Of a stretch of DNA of 64,000 bases, positions 48,237 through 58,314 are shown one piece after another. The stretch's first letter is position 1, and each line of letters begins with the position of its first letter. This DNA comes from Siphonodentalium dalli (taxonomy: Eukaryota; Mollusca; Scaphopoda; Gadilida; Siphonodentaliidae). A program made the position numbers and the translations under genes. The notes under the pieces are model-generated. The model worked only from the letters and a program-made list of their open reading frames with translations, had not been told where the DNA came from and did no database searches. The stretch is taken from contig CP136063.1 in NCBI GenBank assembly GCA_032622095.1, forward strand, positions 145,161,950 through 145,225,949, in the 5' to 3' direction.

Positions 48237-49301
48237 AGCAGTTGTTAATTTGGTCTTAACTACTTCGAACGCTGTCTCCTGTTCGGGTCCCCAAAACCAT
48301 GCCTGTTCCTTCCTAAGAAGGTCCGTAATAGGGCTGAGGATTTTTGATAAGTTAGGCACATACCTTCCTAGGTAATTGACCATACCTAGTAACCTCTGCA
48401 ATTCATTTACGTTCTCTGGCACCTTGAGGTCTGAAACGGCTTTAACCCGCTTGGGGTTTGGGCTGATTCCGGCCTTACTAATAATGTGTCCAAAGTACTC
48501 AAGCATTGACTTATTAAACTAACATTTATCTTTGTTGAGTCGTAGACCTGATGACTCAATTCGCTCCAGCACCTTGGCTAACCTGAAATCGTGCTCAGCC
48601 TGATCCTTACCGTAAATGATACAATCGTCGATCAGGCAATCGACTCCTTCCAGTCCTTGGAGCAGCTCAACCATCTTACGTTGATATATTTCCGGCGCGG
48701 AAGATATTCCGTATGGAACACGCTGAAAACAATATCTAGCGAAAGGAGTGATGAAACATGTTAGCTTGGCACTGGCAGGGTCAAGAGGAATCTGGTAAAA
48801 ACCTCCAGAAGCATCGAGTTTGGTGAAATTATTCATACCTGTGAATTTCGGCGATATGTCATCGAGATTCGGCATTATGAATCTCTCCCGCTTCAACGAT
48901 TGGTTAAGCTGTTTAAGGTCTACACATATACGTACCTTTCCCGATGGTTTCAGCACAGGCACCATCGGGGCGCACCAATCTGTCGGCTCCGTCACCTCGA
49001 CTATTATCACATCGGATACAAGGCGATCTAACTCATCCTTTGTCTTGCTGAAAAGTGGAAAAGGAACCCTACGGGGTGTGGCTATGCTATAAGGTTTAGC
49101 ATCGGGCTTTAATTCGATCCGAACAGGAGAGCAATTCACTAGCCCACTAGTACCAAACACCTCTTGGCGAATTTCCTCGACCAAGGCCATTGCAGTGGCA
49201 GCGCCTCTGTCCAGAAGATTGTTCTGGTTGTTACCCAATACAACAAATATCCGAAAAGCGTAACGTTTACACTCCCGGAAAGTTTCAGCAATAAATTGAC
49301 C
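48222..49301 (-). pseudogene. Ty3/Gypsy protease C-terminus and reverse transcriptase
   Basis: RT motifs in order: VPVLKPSGKVRICVDLKQLN, the catalytic KLDASGGFYQIPLD, TPFARYCFQRVPYGISSAPE, and the second catalytic block CLIDDCIIYG (LIDD rather than the usual Y/V-V-D-D), then GLRLNKDKC. An in-phase TAG at 48519 separates this from the connection segment MLEYFGHIISKAGISPNPKR ... LQRLLGMVNYLGRYVP, present at 48213-48506. The frame on the plus side runs through the end of the hAT insert up to 49388, giving a spurious chimeric N-terminus. Confidence 0.9.
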
Positions 49302-49309
49302 CTTACAAC

Positions 49310-50205
49310 CAGAGGCGGACTGGGCCAAGAAACCGGCCCGGGAAATTAATATAATACCGGCCCATCTGTTGGGGGCGGGGGCGTCCACAGTCCACCTTGG
49401 AAAATTCCAACTGCACCCCCCCCCCCCCTTGAATCAGAATCAGACCAAATACATAGTTTTGCATAATTCCATTTGCACCCCCCCCCCTTGAATCAGATGC
49501 AGACCAAATACATGCCATTCAGATATTTTTACCTGAAAAATTGCATAAAATCTAACATCTAGCGGACAAATGCACACGGCTACGGACAAGAGACCAGGAC
49601 ACACCGGGCTGTTCATGGTTGTTCGGCCCGGGGTGAGAACATTTTGAAAACTATACAAGAAAATCTCGAATCCGATAAACTAGACTGGCATCAACTGAAG
49701 CGTTCCTATTTTCTTGTAAATTTCCATTGGGGGAGGGGTGCGTAAGAATTTTTTTGGGATTTACAGCTGGGAGTTACCGTTAAAATCTCGAGATTAATGG
49801 GGTCTTTACGTGGTGTTATATGATGCCGACAAGTTCATTTAATGTCAAAATTACGATTAGCCAATTCGGCTGGTTAAACAACACATGTGGCGGCCCACGT
49901 CCGGAATTTTCCCGGTCTCCCGATCGGCCATGCAGTCCGCCTCTGCCCTCATGAATTTATGTGAGAAGAGTACCATCTTATTGGATACACGGCTGGGTAA
50001 ACAACACATGTGGCGGCCCACGTCGGTTTCATTTGCGGCCCAAGTTGTGGTTGGGCGGCCCAACCACATATACCCCCCCCCCCCCCAAACCGTAAAAAAA
50101 ACCCTCGGATTCTCGCCTGATAGAAAATCACGTGGAATCAGAATTTTTCCGGCCTCCGGCCCATCGGGAAATTTCCCGGTCTCCCGATCGGCCAGGCCGC
50201 CTCTG
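49310..50205. mobile_element. hAT-type non-autonomous transposon nested in protease
   Basis: Ends CAGAGGCGGACTGG and its inverse CCAGGCCGCCTCTG, flanked by an 8 bp target duplication CTTACAAC (49302-49309 and 50206-50213). CAG-starting TIRs and 8 bp duplications are the hallmarks of hAT transposons. Inside there is a second copy of the right end (about 49908-49944), a duplicated TAAACAACACATGTGGCGG (49873 and 49996), and two related C-run blocks (49415, 49482) plus a third C run (50077). No transposase frame, so it needs a helper. Confidence 0.88.
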
Positions 50206-50213
50206 CTTACAAC

Positions 50214-50433
50214 TTACATTACCCCCAGGGCTATTTAAGACGGCGTGTACTGGTTTTAGTTTGGGTCTGCGTTTTAGTTTGAAGTAGGTAGGCTCAGACA
50301 TGACGGTCGCATCCGCTCCCGTGTCAATTTTAAAGCATACATTCGACTCACATATTTTGAGACAAGTATTCCAAGGTTCACTCTCTTTCGAATCACAATC
50401 AATAGTTCCAAGGAAATATTCAGATGAACATGC
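50214..50433 (-). pseudogene. Ty3/Gypsy protease, N-terminal part
   Basis: The minus strand encodes FKIDTGADATVMSE at about 50290-50330: the D-T-G-A active-site loop of a retropepsin, intact. About 30 codons later the frame meets the hAT insert; across the target duplication the frame resumes beyond it at 49301. The protease would cleave the polyprotein. It is interrupted and therefore inactive. Confidence 0.85.
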
Positions 50434-51212
50434 TTAATTGGATTTGTCCTCGTCCCGCGTAACTTCGCTGACGGAGTTCTTTTTCTTATTTAGGCAACAT
50501 ATTGCGAAATGGTTGTATTTCAGACACGCTCGGCACTGTTTACCCTTCGCCGGGCACGTCTCTTCCTTCCCGTGAAAACGATTGCATTTCTCGCAACGGC
50601 GATTTGTCTTCGACTGCGAACTTGAATGATTCTTCCCTTTATGCCACTGTTTCTGTGACTGTCTGTAGCTCTTATTACGGATCTCATTAAAACTTGCATT
50701 ATTTTGTTGAAGATTCTTAATTTGTCCCTTAACCAGCTCACTTTGTCTGGATGTCGACACCGCACTATCCAGTGTTAAATCCGGTTGAAGTTGAAGTTTC
50801 TCTGACTGTTCTGTGTCGAGAATGCCAATAACTATCCTGTCTCGGATTTGCTCTGGTTTGGTCGCTTTAAAGGCAGAAGTTTCCGCCAGTTCGTATAAAC
50901 TGCGGATGTATGCTTCAACAGATTCGCCCGTTTTCTATTGTGGAACCTAGCCCTTTCGTGTATAACATTCCTTTTTGGCACGAAATGTTCGTCGAACTTT
51001 TTGAACACAACGTCAAATTTATGCTAGTCCAAACGACTTGAACACGTTCTACGCCTCCCGCCCATCGCATAAATAAGTGAGGAGACCTGAACTGTCCCGT
51101 TCTCCTTGTCTAGCTTTGAAGCAGTCCGGTAGCGTGAGAAGCGCTGTTTCCACCCCGTCCATTTTGACGGTGATGCAAAGTTGAATTCCTCCGGTGGGTT
51201 AAACGTCGGCAT
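50434..51212 (-). pseudogene. Ty3/Gypsy gag (capsid and zinc knuckles)
   Basis: The Met at 51212 begins a Gypsy-type matrix/capsid N-terminus (FNPPEEFNFASPSKWTGWKQ, then RYRTASKL). After a stop, the same region continues with EHFVPKRNVIHERARF, a conserved capsid phrase. The C-terminal part (50434-50760) is basic and ends in two knuckle-like motifs: CEKCNRFHGKEETC and CRACLKYNHFAICC, which bind nucleic acid. Several frame changes and a stop at about 51024 break the frame. Its start is 46 bp inside the 5' LTR edge, which is short for a leader. Confidence 0.85.
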
Positions 51213-51244
51213 AATTTCTGGTGTTCAAAATAGTCAGTTAGTTT

Positions 51245-51257
51245 ACTTCTGACACCA
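51245..51257 (-). promoter_or_regulatory. Primer-binding site, tRNA-Leu type
   Basis: On the minus strand TGGTGTCAGAAGT follows the 5' LTR without a gap. It complements the 3' end of a tRNA ending ACTTCTGACACCA, as in animal tRNA-Leu with a GTCAG acceptor stem. tRNA-Leu priming is known for related Gypsy elements. Confidence 0.8.
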
Positions 51258-51461
51258 TGTTGGAGTCTTGAGTGTTCGTTGTATAGTTTTATTCTATATC
51301 ATAAAGTATATCATAACGTATTTCCTATCAGGCGTTCGTACTCAATCTCTCCTAGCTCACCACGTGTATTCTCTTTTATACCACACACGCAGTCCCTCTG
51401 TCAATCACATACTCGCGGCATGCACTGTCTACGCCCACGCGTACATCAGGTATACTCAACA
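51258..51461 (-). repeat. Ty3/Gypsy 5' LTR (204 bp)
   Basis: About 97% identical to the 3' LTR, ends identical. Lies directly against the primer-binding site. TATAAAAG and AATAAA are retained on the minus strand. Confidence 0.93.
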
Positions 51462-51467
51462 GAAATC

Positions 51468-51705
51468 CAGGAGTTCAAACAACGAAAACTTGAAACAATA
51501 CACAATGAGAAAATCTTTACAGATAAACGGGATTCTGGACACAGCTGACGAAATCATCGAGCAGATGATACCAGACCTGGCACACGATATACTCTTAGAT
51601 ATAACAATCCGTTTAGATACTTCAGAGTACACATATGAATATGATTACGAGACATACAACAATGTAGAAATTAGTCGGAATTATGAAATCACAGATCAGT
51701 CATAA
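51468..51705 (+). pseudogene. Possible small ORF disrupted by the Ty3 element
   Basis: If the Ty3 element and one GAAATC copy are removed, the ATG at 45999-46001 is in frame with this stretch and gives an 83-codon open frame that ends at TAA 51703-51705. The predicted product is acidic toward its end, with alternating Tyr and Glu/Asp (EYTYEYDYETYN). No family is recognised. Whether it was ever a gene is uncertain; it may be a chance frame or one exon. Confidence 0.3.
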
Positions 51706-51856
51706 CTCATGAGTCAGTCACAAGTTTGTTGGCTACAACGTACAAGTACATGTACAAAGGACGATGGATCATATTCGTCAATTTTCATCGAAACGTGATT
51801 TGAGAACCATGTCGCCATAACATATCGCCCAGTTACGGAGTCTGCTATTCTGTTGT

Positions 51857-52052
51857 TCGAGACGCCGGTGACGCTGTGATATTGTTGTGATATATGTATG
51901 GAATGACGGATAATCTCGGAGACACGGATCCAATTCTGGGACATTCTTTTGATCGAAACGCCGGTGACGCTGTGATATTGTTGTGATATATATACATATG
52001 GAATGACGGATAATCTCGGAGACACTGATCCAATTCTGGGACACACATTATC
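51857..52052. repeat. ~97 bp tandem duplication
   Basis: Two units starting CGCCGGTGACGCTGTGATAT and containing GGAATGACGGATAATCTCGG, about 97% alike apart from a TATACA insertion. Confidence 0.9.
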
Positions 52053-52108
52053 ATTGAATCCGTCACAAGCTTTTATTAGAAGTTGACTTTGTTCACTGTA
52101 ACGTACTA

Positions 52109-52606
52109 CAGCTATGCTCTAATTAATTATCCCCTTTAACAAGGATGTAGGGCGTTAATGACGCCGGTTATACCATACCGCCGTTCAACCACGGTCAAGT
52201 GGTTGACATGTGACAACCGCTGGTAATCTTACTACGGTAGTAGTAATAATATTTTGCGACCACTGTACTCCGTATTAATTTTTCACATGGTCACCTTACA
52301 CCCAATCCAGATTTTTGTGAGCGCCATGCACCGTGTTAACTATACACAAAACAATATTTCAATTTGTTTACGATTTAATCAACATTCGAAGTTGGTCACT
52401 GACTGACATTCGCAACTGCGTCATCAATGTAGCGTCAAGCCATGCCAGAAATATACATTCTGTGGTGGTTATAATGCTGACTTAAAAAAAGTACGAAGGT
52501 CGGCCATGGTAGGATTGATCATGGTTAATAGCATCAACGCGGTTGAGTAACGCGGTAATATCCGTGGTCAACGTCATTAAGGGGGAGGTCAATTAGAGCA
52601 TAGCTG
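52109..52606. mobile_element. Tc1/mariner-like MITE (498 bp)
   Basis: TIRs CAGCTATGCTCTAATT and AATTAGAGCATAGCTG are perfect over 16 bp, then remain similar (CCCCTTTAA / TTAAGGGGG). TA lies directly outside each end (52107-52108 and 52607-52608), the target duplication of the Tc1/mariner superfamily. Inner sequence is rich in GGTTGACC/CGCGGT-type half-palindromes. No transposase. Confidence 0.8.
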
Positions 52607-52608
52607 TA

Positions 52609-53235
52609 TACATACATGTACATGTACATGTAGACCATTCCAATATCCAGACGCATCATGTTCTTATCAAAACATGTGTGGCTATCATTCTGAACGATTC
52701 CGCTTTGCTAGGAAATAACCTCTTCCATAACTGGAAACCATAGTCACGAAATTCTACATTATATGGCTCTGGTGATCAGGCAATGACATTGACTCGTTGA
52801 CGCATATATGCGAATGGAGAATAATTTATTCACTGCGGCTGTACCAAACTTGATCATATATTATATACATTAAACTATCTTTGTGTGACCTTAGCGTTTG
52901 TTCATATACCGATACAGCACATCGGAAGTGTACGATAAGCGAAACACTAAACACCATGGCGATTTCTTTGGGAGTGTGATTCCGGTGACCCATTCAACAC
53001 CAAAATATTGGTATAGTGAGCGGTGTAACAGTATTTTGCAAACAATATGGTGTCAGTTTTAATTAACCAAAGTTCATTATCCCCATTGTTGAGTATTTTG
53101 CTTATCGCACACTATTTACATACTGTACAACAGGTTCTGGAATAGAATTTGACTTTGTTCACATACTGCAGCATAGGAACTACGATAATTACATACTACG
53201 GTATTTAAGCGATATTTATTATGGGTATAAAGAAA
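52609..53235. other. No gene seen
   Basis: Starts with a (CATGTA)n run at 52610-52632. No supportable gene. Confidence 0.45.
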
Positions 53236-53583
53236 GGTCTGAGTGAACCACAGATTAACTATAATAGCCTGATCGGGCTAAAATAGACCGACCGGTCTTC
53301 CTGGCACAGTGCTCACTGTTGTAAGAGAGGGAACTCTAAATTTCTTGACAATTTGAATCTGTTTGTTTGAATATCTGTATACATGTATGTTTATTTTGAA
53401 TATTCTCAGTAAATAATTATTTGGTGTCTTACAAAAGAAATCAGAATTAATTCTGTTTAAGTATTGGTTGAAAGATAACAATAAAACAGTTTACAGTGAC
53501 TCCCCTTATCCCAGATGCATGCTGTGAAAGACCGATCGGTCTATTTTTGTTATTATAAATCGATATGTGGTTCACCCAGTCCT
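53236..53583. mobile_element. MITE with compound inverted ends (~348 bp)
   Basis: The outer arms GGTCTGAGTGAACCACA and TGTGGTTCACCCAGTCC are inverted copies; ~40 bp further in, AAAATAGACCGACCGGTCTT pairs with AAGACCGATCGGTCTATTTT. Each inner arm is itself a near-palindrome (GACCGAYCGGTC). A partial copy of the left half lies at 63757-63860. Target duplication not resolved. Confidence 0.7.
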
Positions 53584-53607
53584 GTTTAAGATATCTGATA
53601 CTTCAGA

Positions 53608-53680
53608 ACACCAACAATTAGGTACTCCAGAGTACCAACAATTAGGTACTCCAGAGTACCAACAAATAGTTACTCCCCAC
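53608..53680. repeat. 24 bp tandem repeat, three units
   Basis: ACCAACAATTAGGTACTCCA plus GAGT repeats three times with decay in the last; GGTACTCTGGAATACC further on (53703) is a related inverted word. Confidence 0.85.
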
Positions 53681-53739
53681 TGGACAAGTTCAGAACCTAC
53701 GTAGGTACTCTGGAATACCTATTGTCTTAAGAGTGTATG

Positions 53740-54585
53740 GACGTGAATCTAAAGGAGCATGAAATTACACAATGCCATCGCCCTATGTTAAACACCTCAC
53801 CGAGCTACATGTACCGATGGTAAACCAAGAAGTATACCCTGGAAGTGTTATGACTACAAACAGAGGAAATGATTCTACAGAGGACGTAATTTGAAAGAAA
53901 AGTGAAGAGAAAAGGTGTGTTCACAAACGAACACTTAACGAACGACCGTTAATGGATGGCGAGTGGATGCCGATCCATAGGAAAGATTAAATATATCGAC
54001 ACTTGCTCATCCTGTAACGGCGTAGTGTTTATCAAAGCCCGCTGCAATACATGTAGTATTATCCCTATAGCTCTAATATTCAACGGACAATCACACTCCC
54101 AGTGAACCGAACCATCGATCAAATGATAAGCACTACATTCCACCCAAAGATATAAATAATTGGCGTCCTACCGACGAGCCTTTTCTGTACACACTGAATG
54201 GTCCTTCCAGTCGACTAACCAATATTTACGAAACAACAACTATTTACCGCTCAAATACATACACAGCCTGTTGTCGTTGTAAGTTGAGTCGTTACGCTCC
54301 ACGATACTGTCGCTAAAACAAACCACAAGGTAGAGTGCTACCGCTTGATACGCTACGTATATTTGGATGCAAACATCTTACAGTTTTAGCATTTTACTCT
54401 TTATTATCAACTCTTACTGTTATCACATGTTAGTCTATATTCCTTATGAGAGATAAGAAGCGTTTTATCTAATTTATGTTCATATATTGGAAACAGGTGG
54501 AAAAGTGAATCGGTATTTCTTGTATATAGCTACCGATACAAAGACATAATTTTATTTTTCAATTGGGTTTATACCCGTTTAAGCC
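53740..54585. other. No gene seen
   Basis: No supportable gene. A minus-strand 64-codon frame at 53949-54143 is unrecognised. Confidence 0.4.
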
Positions 54586-54590
54586 AGAAT

Positions 54591-54818
54591 ATGGGTATCC
54601 CGGTTGCCATATTTACTCCCAATCCGCTGCGATGTTACAACTGTCAGCATTGTGGTCATTGGCATGAACATTGCAAGAGCAAGGAAACCATGTACGTGCA
54701 TATAGTATGTTCATGGCTACGATCGCAACAATTGCACAAAATAATAAAGACAAATGATCAAACTGTCGTGAGCAGTAATATATGGGTGGTTGTTACAAAC
54801 CATCGATCACATTCGTAG
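54591..54818 (+). pseudogene. LINE ORF1 (gag-like) CCHC knuckle fragment
   Basis: IPVAIFTPNPLRCYNCQHCG followed by HWHEHC is the zinc-knuckle entry typical of the nucleic acid-binding first ORF of Jockey/CR1-like LINEs (PLRC-x2-C-x4-H-x4-C). The next expected Cys cluster is degraded. Only this fragment survives; the flanks are untranslatable. Confidence 0.6.
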
Positions 54819-55159
54819 CCAGCTTTCAAAGTTATCACAAGTGTAGCCAGCTTTTCACAGGCGATCACACAGGGGTCATCGGTTAAGAAATCAATCTATA
54901 AAACGGCAGAATCACTGGGCGAACTATTGCGGAACCCTCCAAATGCCCTGACCCCGTTCCTATTCAATTCAAAATAAATATTACTTTAAAGTATCACATA
55001 TATTTTAGAGAGAGTCTCACTGATGAATGATAAATAACTGGAAGTAACAAGTTACAAGCATACAGACTCAAGTACGAAATAGAACCATATCACTAAAAAT
55101 TATGATCAATTTCACTAGACTGCGAATAAGAAATCATAAATAGGCTATTGAAAAAGGAC

Positions 55160-55435
55160 ATACAACCACCGATAGCATTGCAACAACGAATATGTATGTT
55201 TTGTTCCGATGGTGCTATAGAAGACGAAAAACGACTTTATTTTTAGAATGCAGCGCTTGACCCACAACAGGTCTTGAGCTCGTAAACTTTATGAAGACAC
55301 ATTTCCCAGACTTCGAAAACATGATCCAAAATAAACAGTTTGTCAAAATAATCTTATCCAACAATATTCCAAATGCATGCACTTCAATTTGTCATATTTG
55401 ATCAGCAGATTATTATATGCACGCGGTGAGCATCG
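55160..55435 (+). pseudogene. Decayed LINE pol C-terminal fragment
   Basis: A frame reads QRICMFCSDGAIEDEK, the same C-terminal finger as the LINE at 6536-6760, then breaks. Later phases still show the IEDE-type and Ile-rich end before the (TA)n tract at 55451. Family as at 6536, more decayed. Confidence 0.55.
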
Positions 55436-55448
55436 TATATCTAATCAA

Positions 55449-55450
<2 letters not shown>

Positions 55451-55507
<57 letters not shown>

Positions 55508-55555
55508 ATATCTATATATATAAAACCCGTCGTCTGTGTGTGTGTGTGTGTGTGT
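55451..55555. repeat. (TA)n followed by (TG)n microsatellite
   Basis: About 36 TA units with two TCTA interruptions (55451-55522), then 11 TG units (55534-55555). Confidence 0.97.
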
Positions 55556-56096
55556 ATGAGTTATTCGTTTATAACGTTTTAACCATGCGTCCAATGTGGC
55601 CCAAATTTGTACCACGGCCTATAGTGTGTCATAAAAGGTGACTCACCAAATTTCACGCCGATTGGTGCAAGCAAACCTGAGATCTAATATGGTCCCCAAA
55701 TGCAGTATCTGCACTCAAGTAGACACTATTTCTTATGACGTTTGTCCAAATGAAGTCATTGACGTCGAACGCAAGTCAGTTCAGGTTCAGTGTGAATTTA
55801 GGTAACGAATGTTGATTTTGTCGCAGAAGTGCATGAAAAGTGGGGTGTAGAATCAAGACTCGAACGTTCTACCGTCGTTTGGGAATTGTTGGATGTAGTG
55901 GTGTGCAGAGTCAAGACTCGAACGTTCGTCGTTGGGAATGGGTGCTAATATGGTATTTTAATTTGCCAGTTGGGTTTGAACATAAGTAAAGAATGCTGTC
56001 TTTGATACGAAAGTTGTGCATTGAGTGTGGAATCGAAGGAGTACCGGTATACACGGAATATGGCGAATGGACACAGTCTGACCTCCCGCCAGTGGG
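55556..56096. other. Repeat relics, no gene
   Basis: CACCAAATTTCACGCCGATTGG at about 55645 resembles dispersed-repeat 3' phrases. At 55848-55925 a ~48 bp unit with TCAAGACTCGAACGTTC is present twice. No gene. Confidence 0.45.
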
Positions 56097-57405
56097 TTTG
56101 TTTGTTTGAACATATTTATTGTGACCCACAAATACATGGAATAATTTACAAACAGAATATATGGATGATGTTGTGGGTGCACAGGGGATCGGAGCACAAG
56201 TTACGAAACTTAGTGAAGCTCCTCTCCCCTGGCGTTCAGCTGCTGATGAATTCAAGTCGATGGTTTTGGTTTTGCTGGAATGAAAGTTTTGTTGTTATTT
56301 GTGTGGGAGACGGTGTCCCATGTGATCGGCTATGTATACATAGGGGAACCGGCTCCCAATCAAACACATGCAGGTTGTAGTTGTGGCTGTGGCAGTGGGC
56401 GGAGTCAATGGAATAATGATTACTGAAATCGGTCTGTGAAAATGATGAATGATTGTACTGTCTCGAATAATCGCCTGTTCAAGGTGTCGCTAATTTCGGG
56501 TATGCCAAAGAGGATATCTTTAATACTGGAGATGACCACTTTATGCTCATCTAGTCGTGTCCACATACGGTTCCTTGCTTCTGTGTAGAAAGGACATTCG
56601 AAGAAAAAATGGCTTGCGTCTTCACATTGGTTACCGCAGGAGCAACACGGGCTTGAGGATATGTAATTTTTAAATTTATCGAAGTTGAGATCGCTGCAGT
56701 TGTTTCGGAGCCTACATTGCAAAATATTTGATGTTCTCCGCCCGACATTGTAGTAAGAAGGGGGTCTTATTGATGTCTCTTCTATGCGTAAATTATTATA
56801 CATATTAGCAAGTATTTCGTCCTTAGTTGGTTCTGATGTGGGGTCTGTGAGTTTTTTTTCATCAGTTGTTATTTTGCACGATACATTCCATTCAGCAATC
56901 ATAGTTGGGAGGAAACTTGATTTAAAGTGAGTTGTGTTCGTGGAGTAGTTGACGTATCGTAGCGAATTTCTAATTGGGTATCTACATGATTCCCCAACGG
57001 TAAGAGGCAAAAGTTTCGTTATGAAGGGAGGGGCCTTATTGTCCAATATTTTATGCCACATGCGCGTTTTATGTAATTTACGTCTTTCGTTGAGGGGAGG
57101 CCATCCAAGTTCACCCAGTACTCTCGCTTCTGAGGCAGATCGGGTCAGGCCAGTTATTATTCTACCACCGTCGATATATAGACGGTCGAGCTTTTGGAGT
57201 AAGCAGTCAGGGGCGTTATCCCAAATTATGTCACCATATTCCAGTGGTACCGTGATCTCAGTAAATTCGCCGGAACGCAGTTGGAAAAAGCACATTCCCG
57301 GGTAAGGCTTAATAATAAGGCCTACAGTGTAAACAATACTGCCGACGCTAATTAATTCTCTTTTAATCTTTCGGTTGAGTGCAAATCTGATACAAGAATA
57401 AATGT
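56097..57405 (-). mobile_element. 5'-truncated LINE (CR1/Jockey-like) with (CAAA)n tail
   Basis: Minus-strand order: C-terminal pol domain, then a ~320 bp 3' untranslated region ending in AATAAATATG, and a short (CAAA)n tail at about 56096-56108. 5' truncation is typical of LINE insertion. The 5' side abuts the GC-hairpin tandem repeat. Confidence 0.75.
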
Positions 57406-57448
57406 TTAAAAGATCACAACGCGCGAAGCGCACGCAGTTTAAATTCAT
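56420..57448 (-). pseudogene. LINE pol C-terminal domain, 342-codon frame
   Basis: The frame lacks RT motifs and begins after them, at the region PLEYGDIIWDNAPDCLLQKL ... ITGLTRSASEARVLGELGWP, the post-RT region of CR1/Jockey-type LINEs. Its end carries ILQCRLRNNCSDLNFDKF and a Cys-His finger (CSCG ... HFFFEC). The frame is free of stops, suggesting a fairly young copy. The first ~20 residues (MNLNCVRFARCDL and on) come from the neighbouring GC-rich repeat and are not LINE sequence. It cannot transpose. Confidence 0.8.
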
Positions 57449-58200
57449 ATAATGTGCGCGAATCTCACAAAGGGGCTGCAGACCCCTCCCCCCGCTAAAT
57501 AAAGGTTCCGAATTGAGCCTGTTTCAGTTAGTATAAATTAAGTAAAATATCTTGATTGTTGCGTTCCATATATGCATGTGCATGCATATACGTGGGTTGG
57601 GGAGATGATGGTGGGGGCAAAAATACAGTTTGATTGAAATAAAGTGTTCATACAAATGGGCCACGCAGTGCAGGGCGTGTGATCAATAGGCTGCATGTTG
57701 AATACAGGGTCCGTTTAAAATGTGCTGCAAGCTCCCTATATGTGCGCGAAGCTCACGCAGTTTAAGATCATATAATGTGCGCGAAGCGCAGAAAGGGGCT
57801 GTAGGCCCCTCCCATCTAAATAAAGATTCCGAATTGAGCCTGTTTTAGTATAGATAAAGTAAAATATTTTGATTGTTGCGTTCCATATGTGCATGCATAT
57901 ACATGGGTTGGGGAGATGGGGTGGGGGTAAAAATACAGTTTTATTGAAATAGAGTGTTCATTCAAACGGGCCGCGCAGTGCAGGCGTGTGATCATTAGGC
58001 GGCATGCTGAATACAGGTTCCAAAGGGGGTCCGTTCAAAATGTGCAGCAAGCTCCCGAATGAAGGCTCCTGAATTGAGTATGTTTCAGTTGGTGTATAGT
58101 ATTTAAATAATATACTGATTTTGTTTCGTTCAATATGTGGACTGAGTGTGTAGAAATACACTTTTAGTGAAATAAAGTGTTCCAACGCGCATCCAGTAAC
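57406..58200. repeat. ~325 bp tandem repeat with GC hairpins
   Basis: Two full units (57418 and 57745 onward) and a diverged third part (58065-58200). Units contain GTGCGCGAAGCGCA, AGGGGCTGTAGGCCCCT (a hairpin), TTGATTGTTGCGTTCCATAT, GGGTTGGGGAGATG and GAAATAAAGTGTTCAT. GC hairpins and head-to-tail units would fit a Helitron-like non-autonomous element, but I could not find TC/CTRR ends. Confidence 0.75.
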
Positions 58201-58314
58201 AAAAAGGAGAAGCATGACCATTCCATGTGTCCATGAACGCGGACACTAGAAAATAACAAAGAACATTTATATACCCGCCATTTTGTGACGGGCAATCCCC
58301 TAGTATATATATAT

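Larger units (their letters stand above)
46013..51461 (-). mobile_element. Ty3/Gypsy LTR retrotransposon, complete but broken
   Basis: Two LTRs of 206 and 204 bp, a 6 bp target duplication GAAATC outside them (46007-46012, 51462-51467), a primer-binding site next to the 5' LTR and, in order on the minus strand, gag, protease, RT, RNase H and integrase. The domain order RT-RNaseH-integrase defines Ty3/Gypsy. Without the 896 bp hAT insert and its 8 bp duplication the element is ~4.5 kb. No envelope frame follows integrase. LTRs differ at six positions plus a 2 bp indel (~3%), implying a fairly young insertion that has nonetheless collected many frame breaks. Confidence 0.95.

Noticed and set aside
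48820-49092. 90-codon plus-strand frame
   Set aside because: Shadow of the Ty3 reverse transcriptase on the opposite strand.
51714-52066. Overlapping minus-strand frames with a repeated peptide
   Set aside because: Produced by the ~97 bp tandem duplication.
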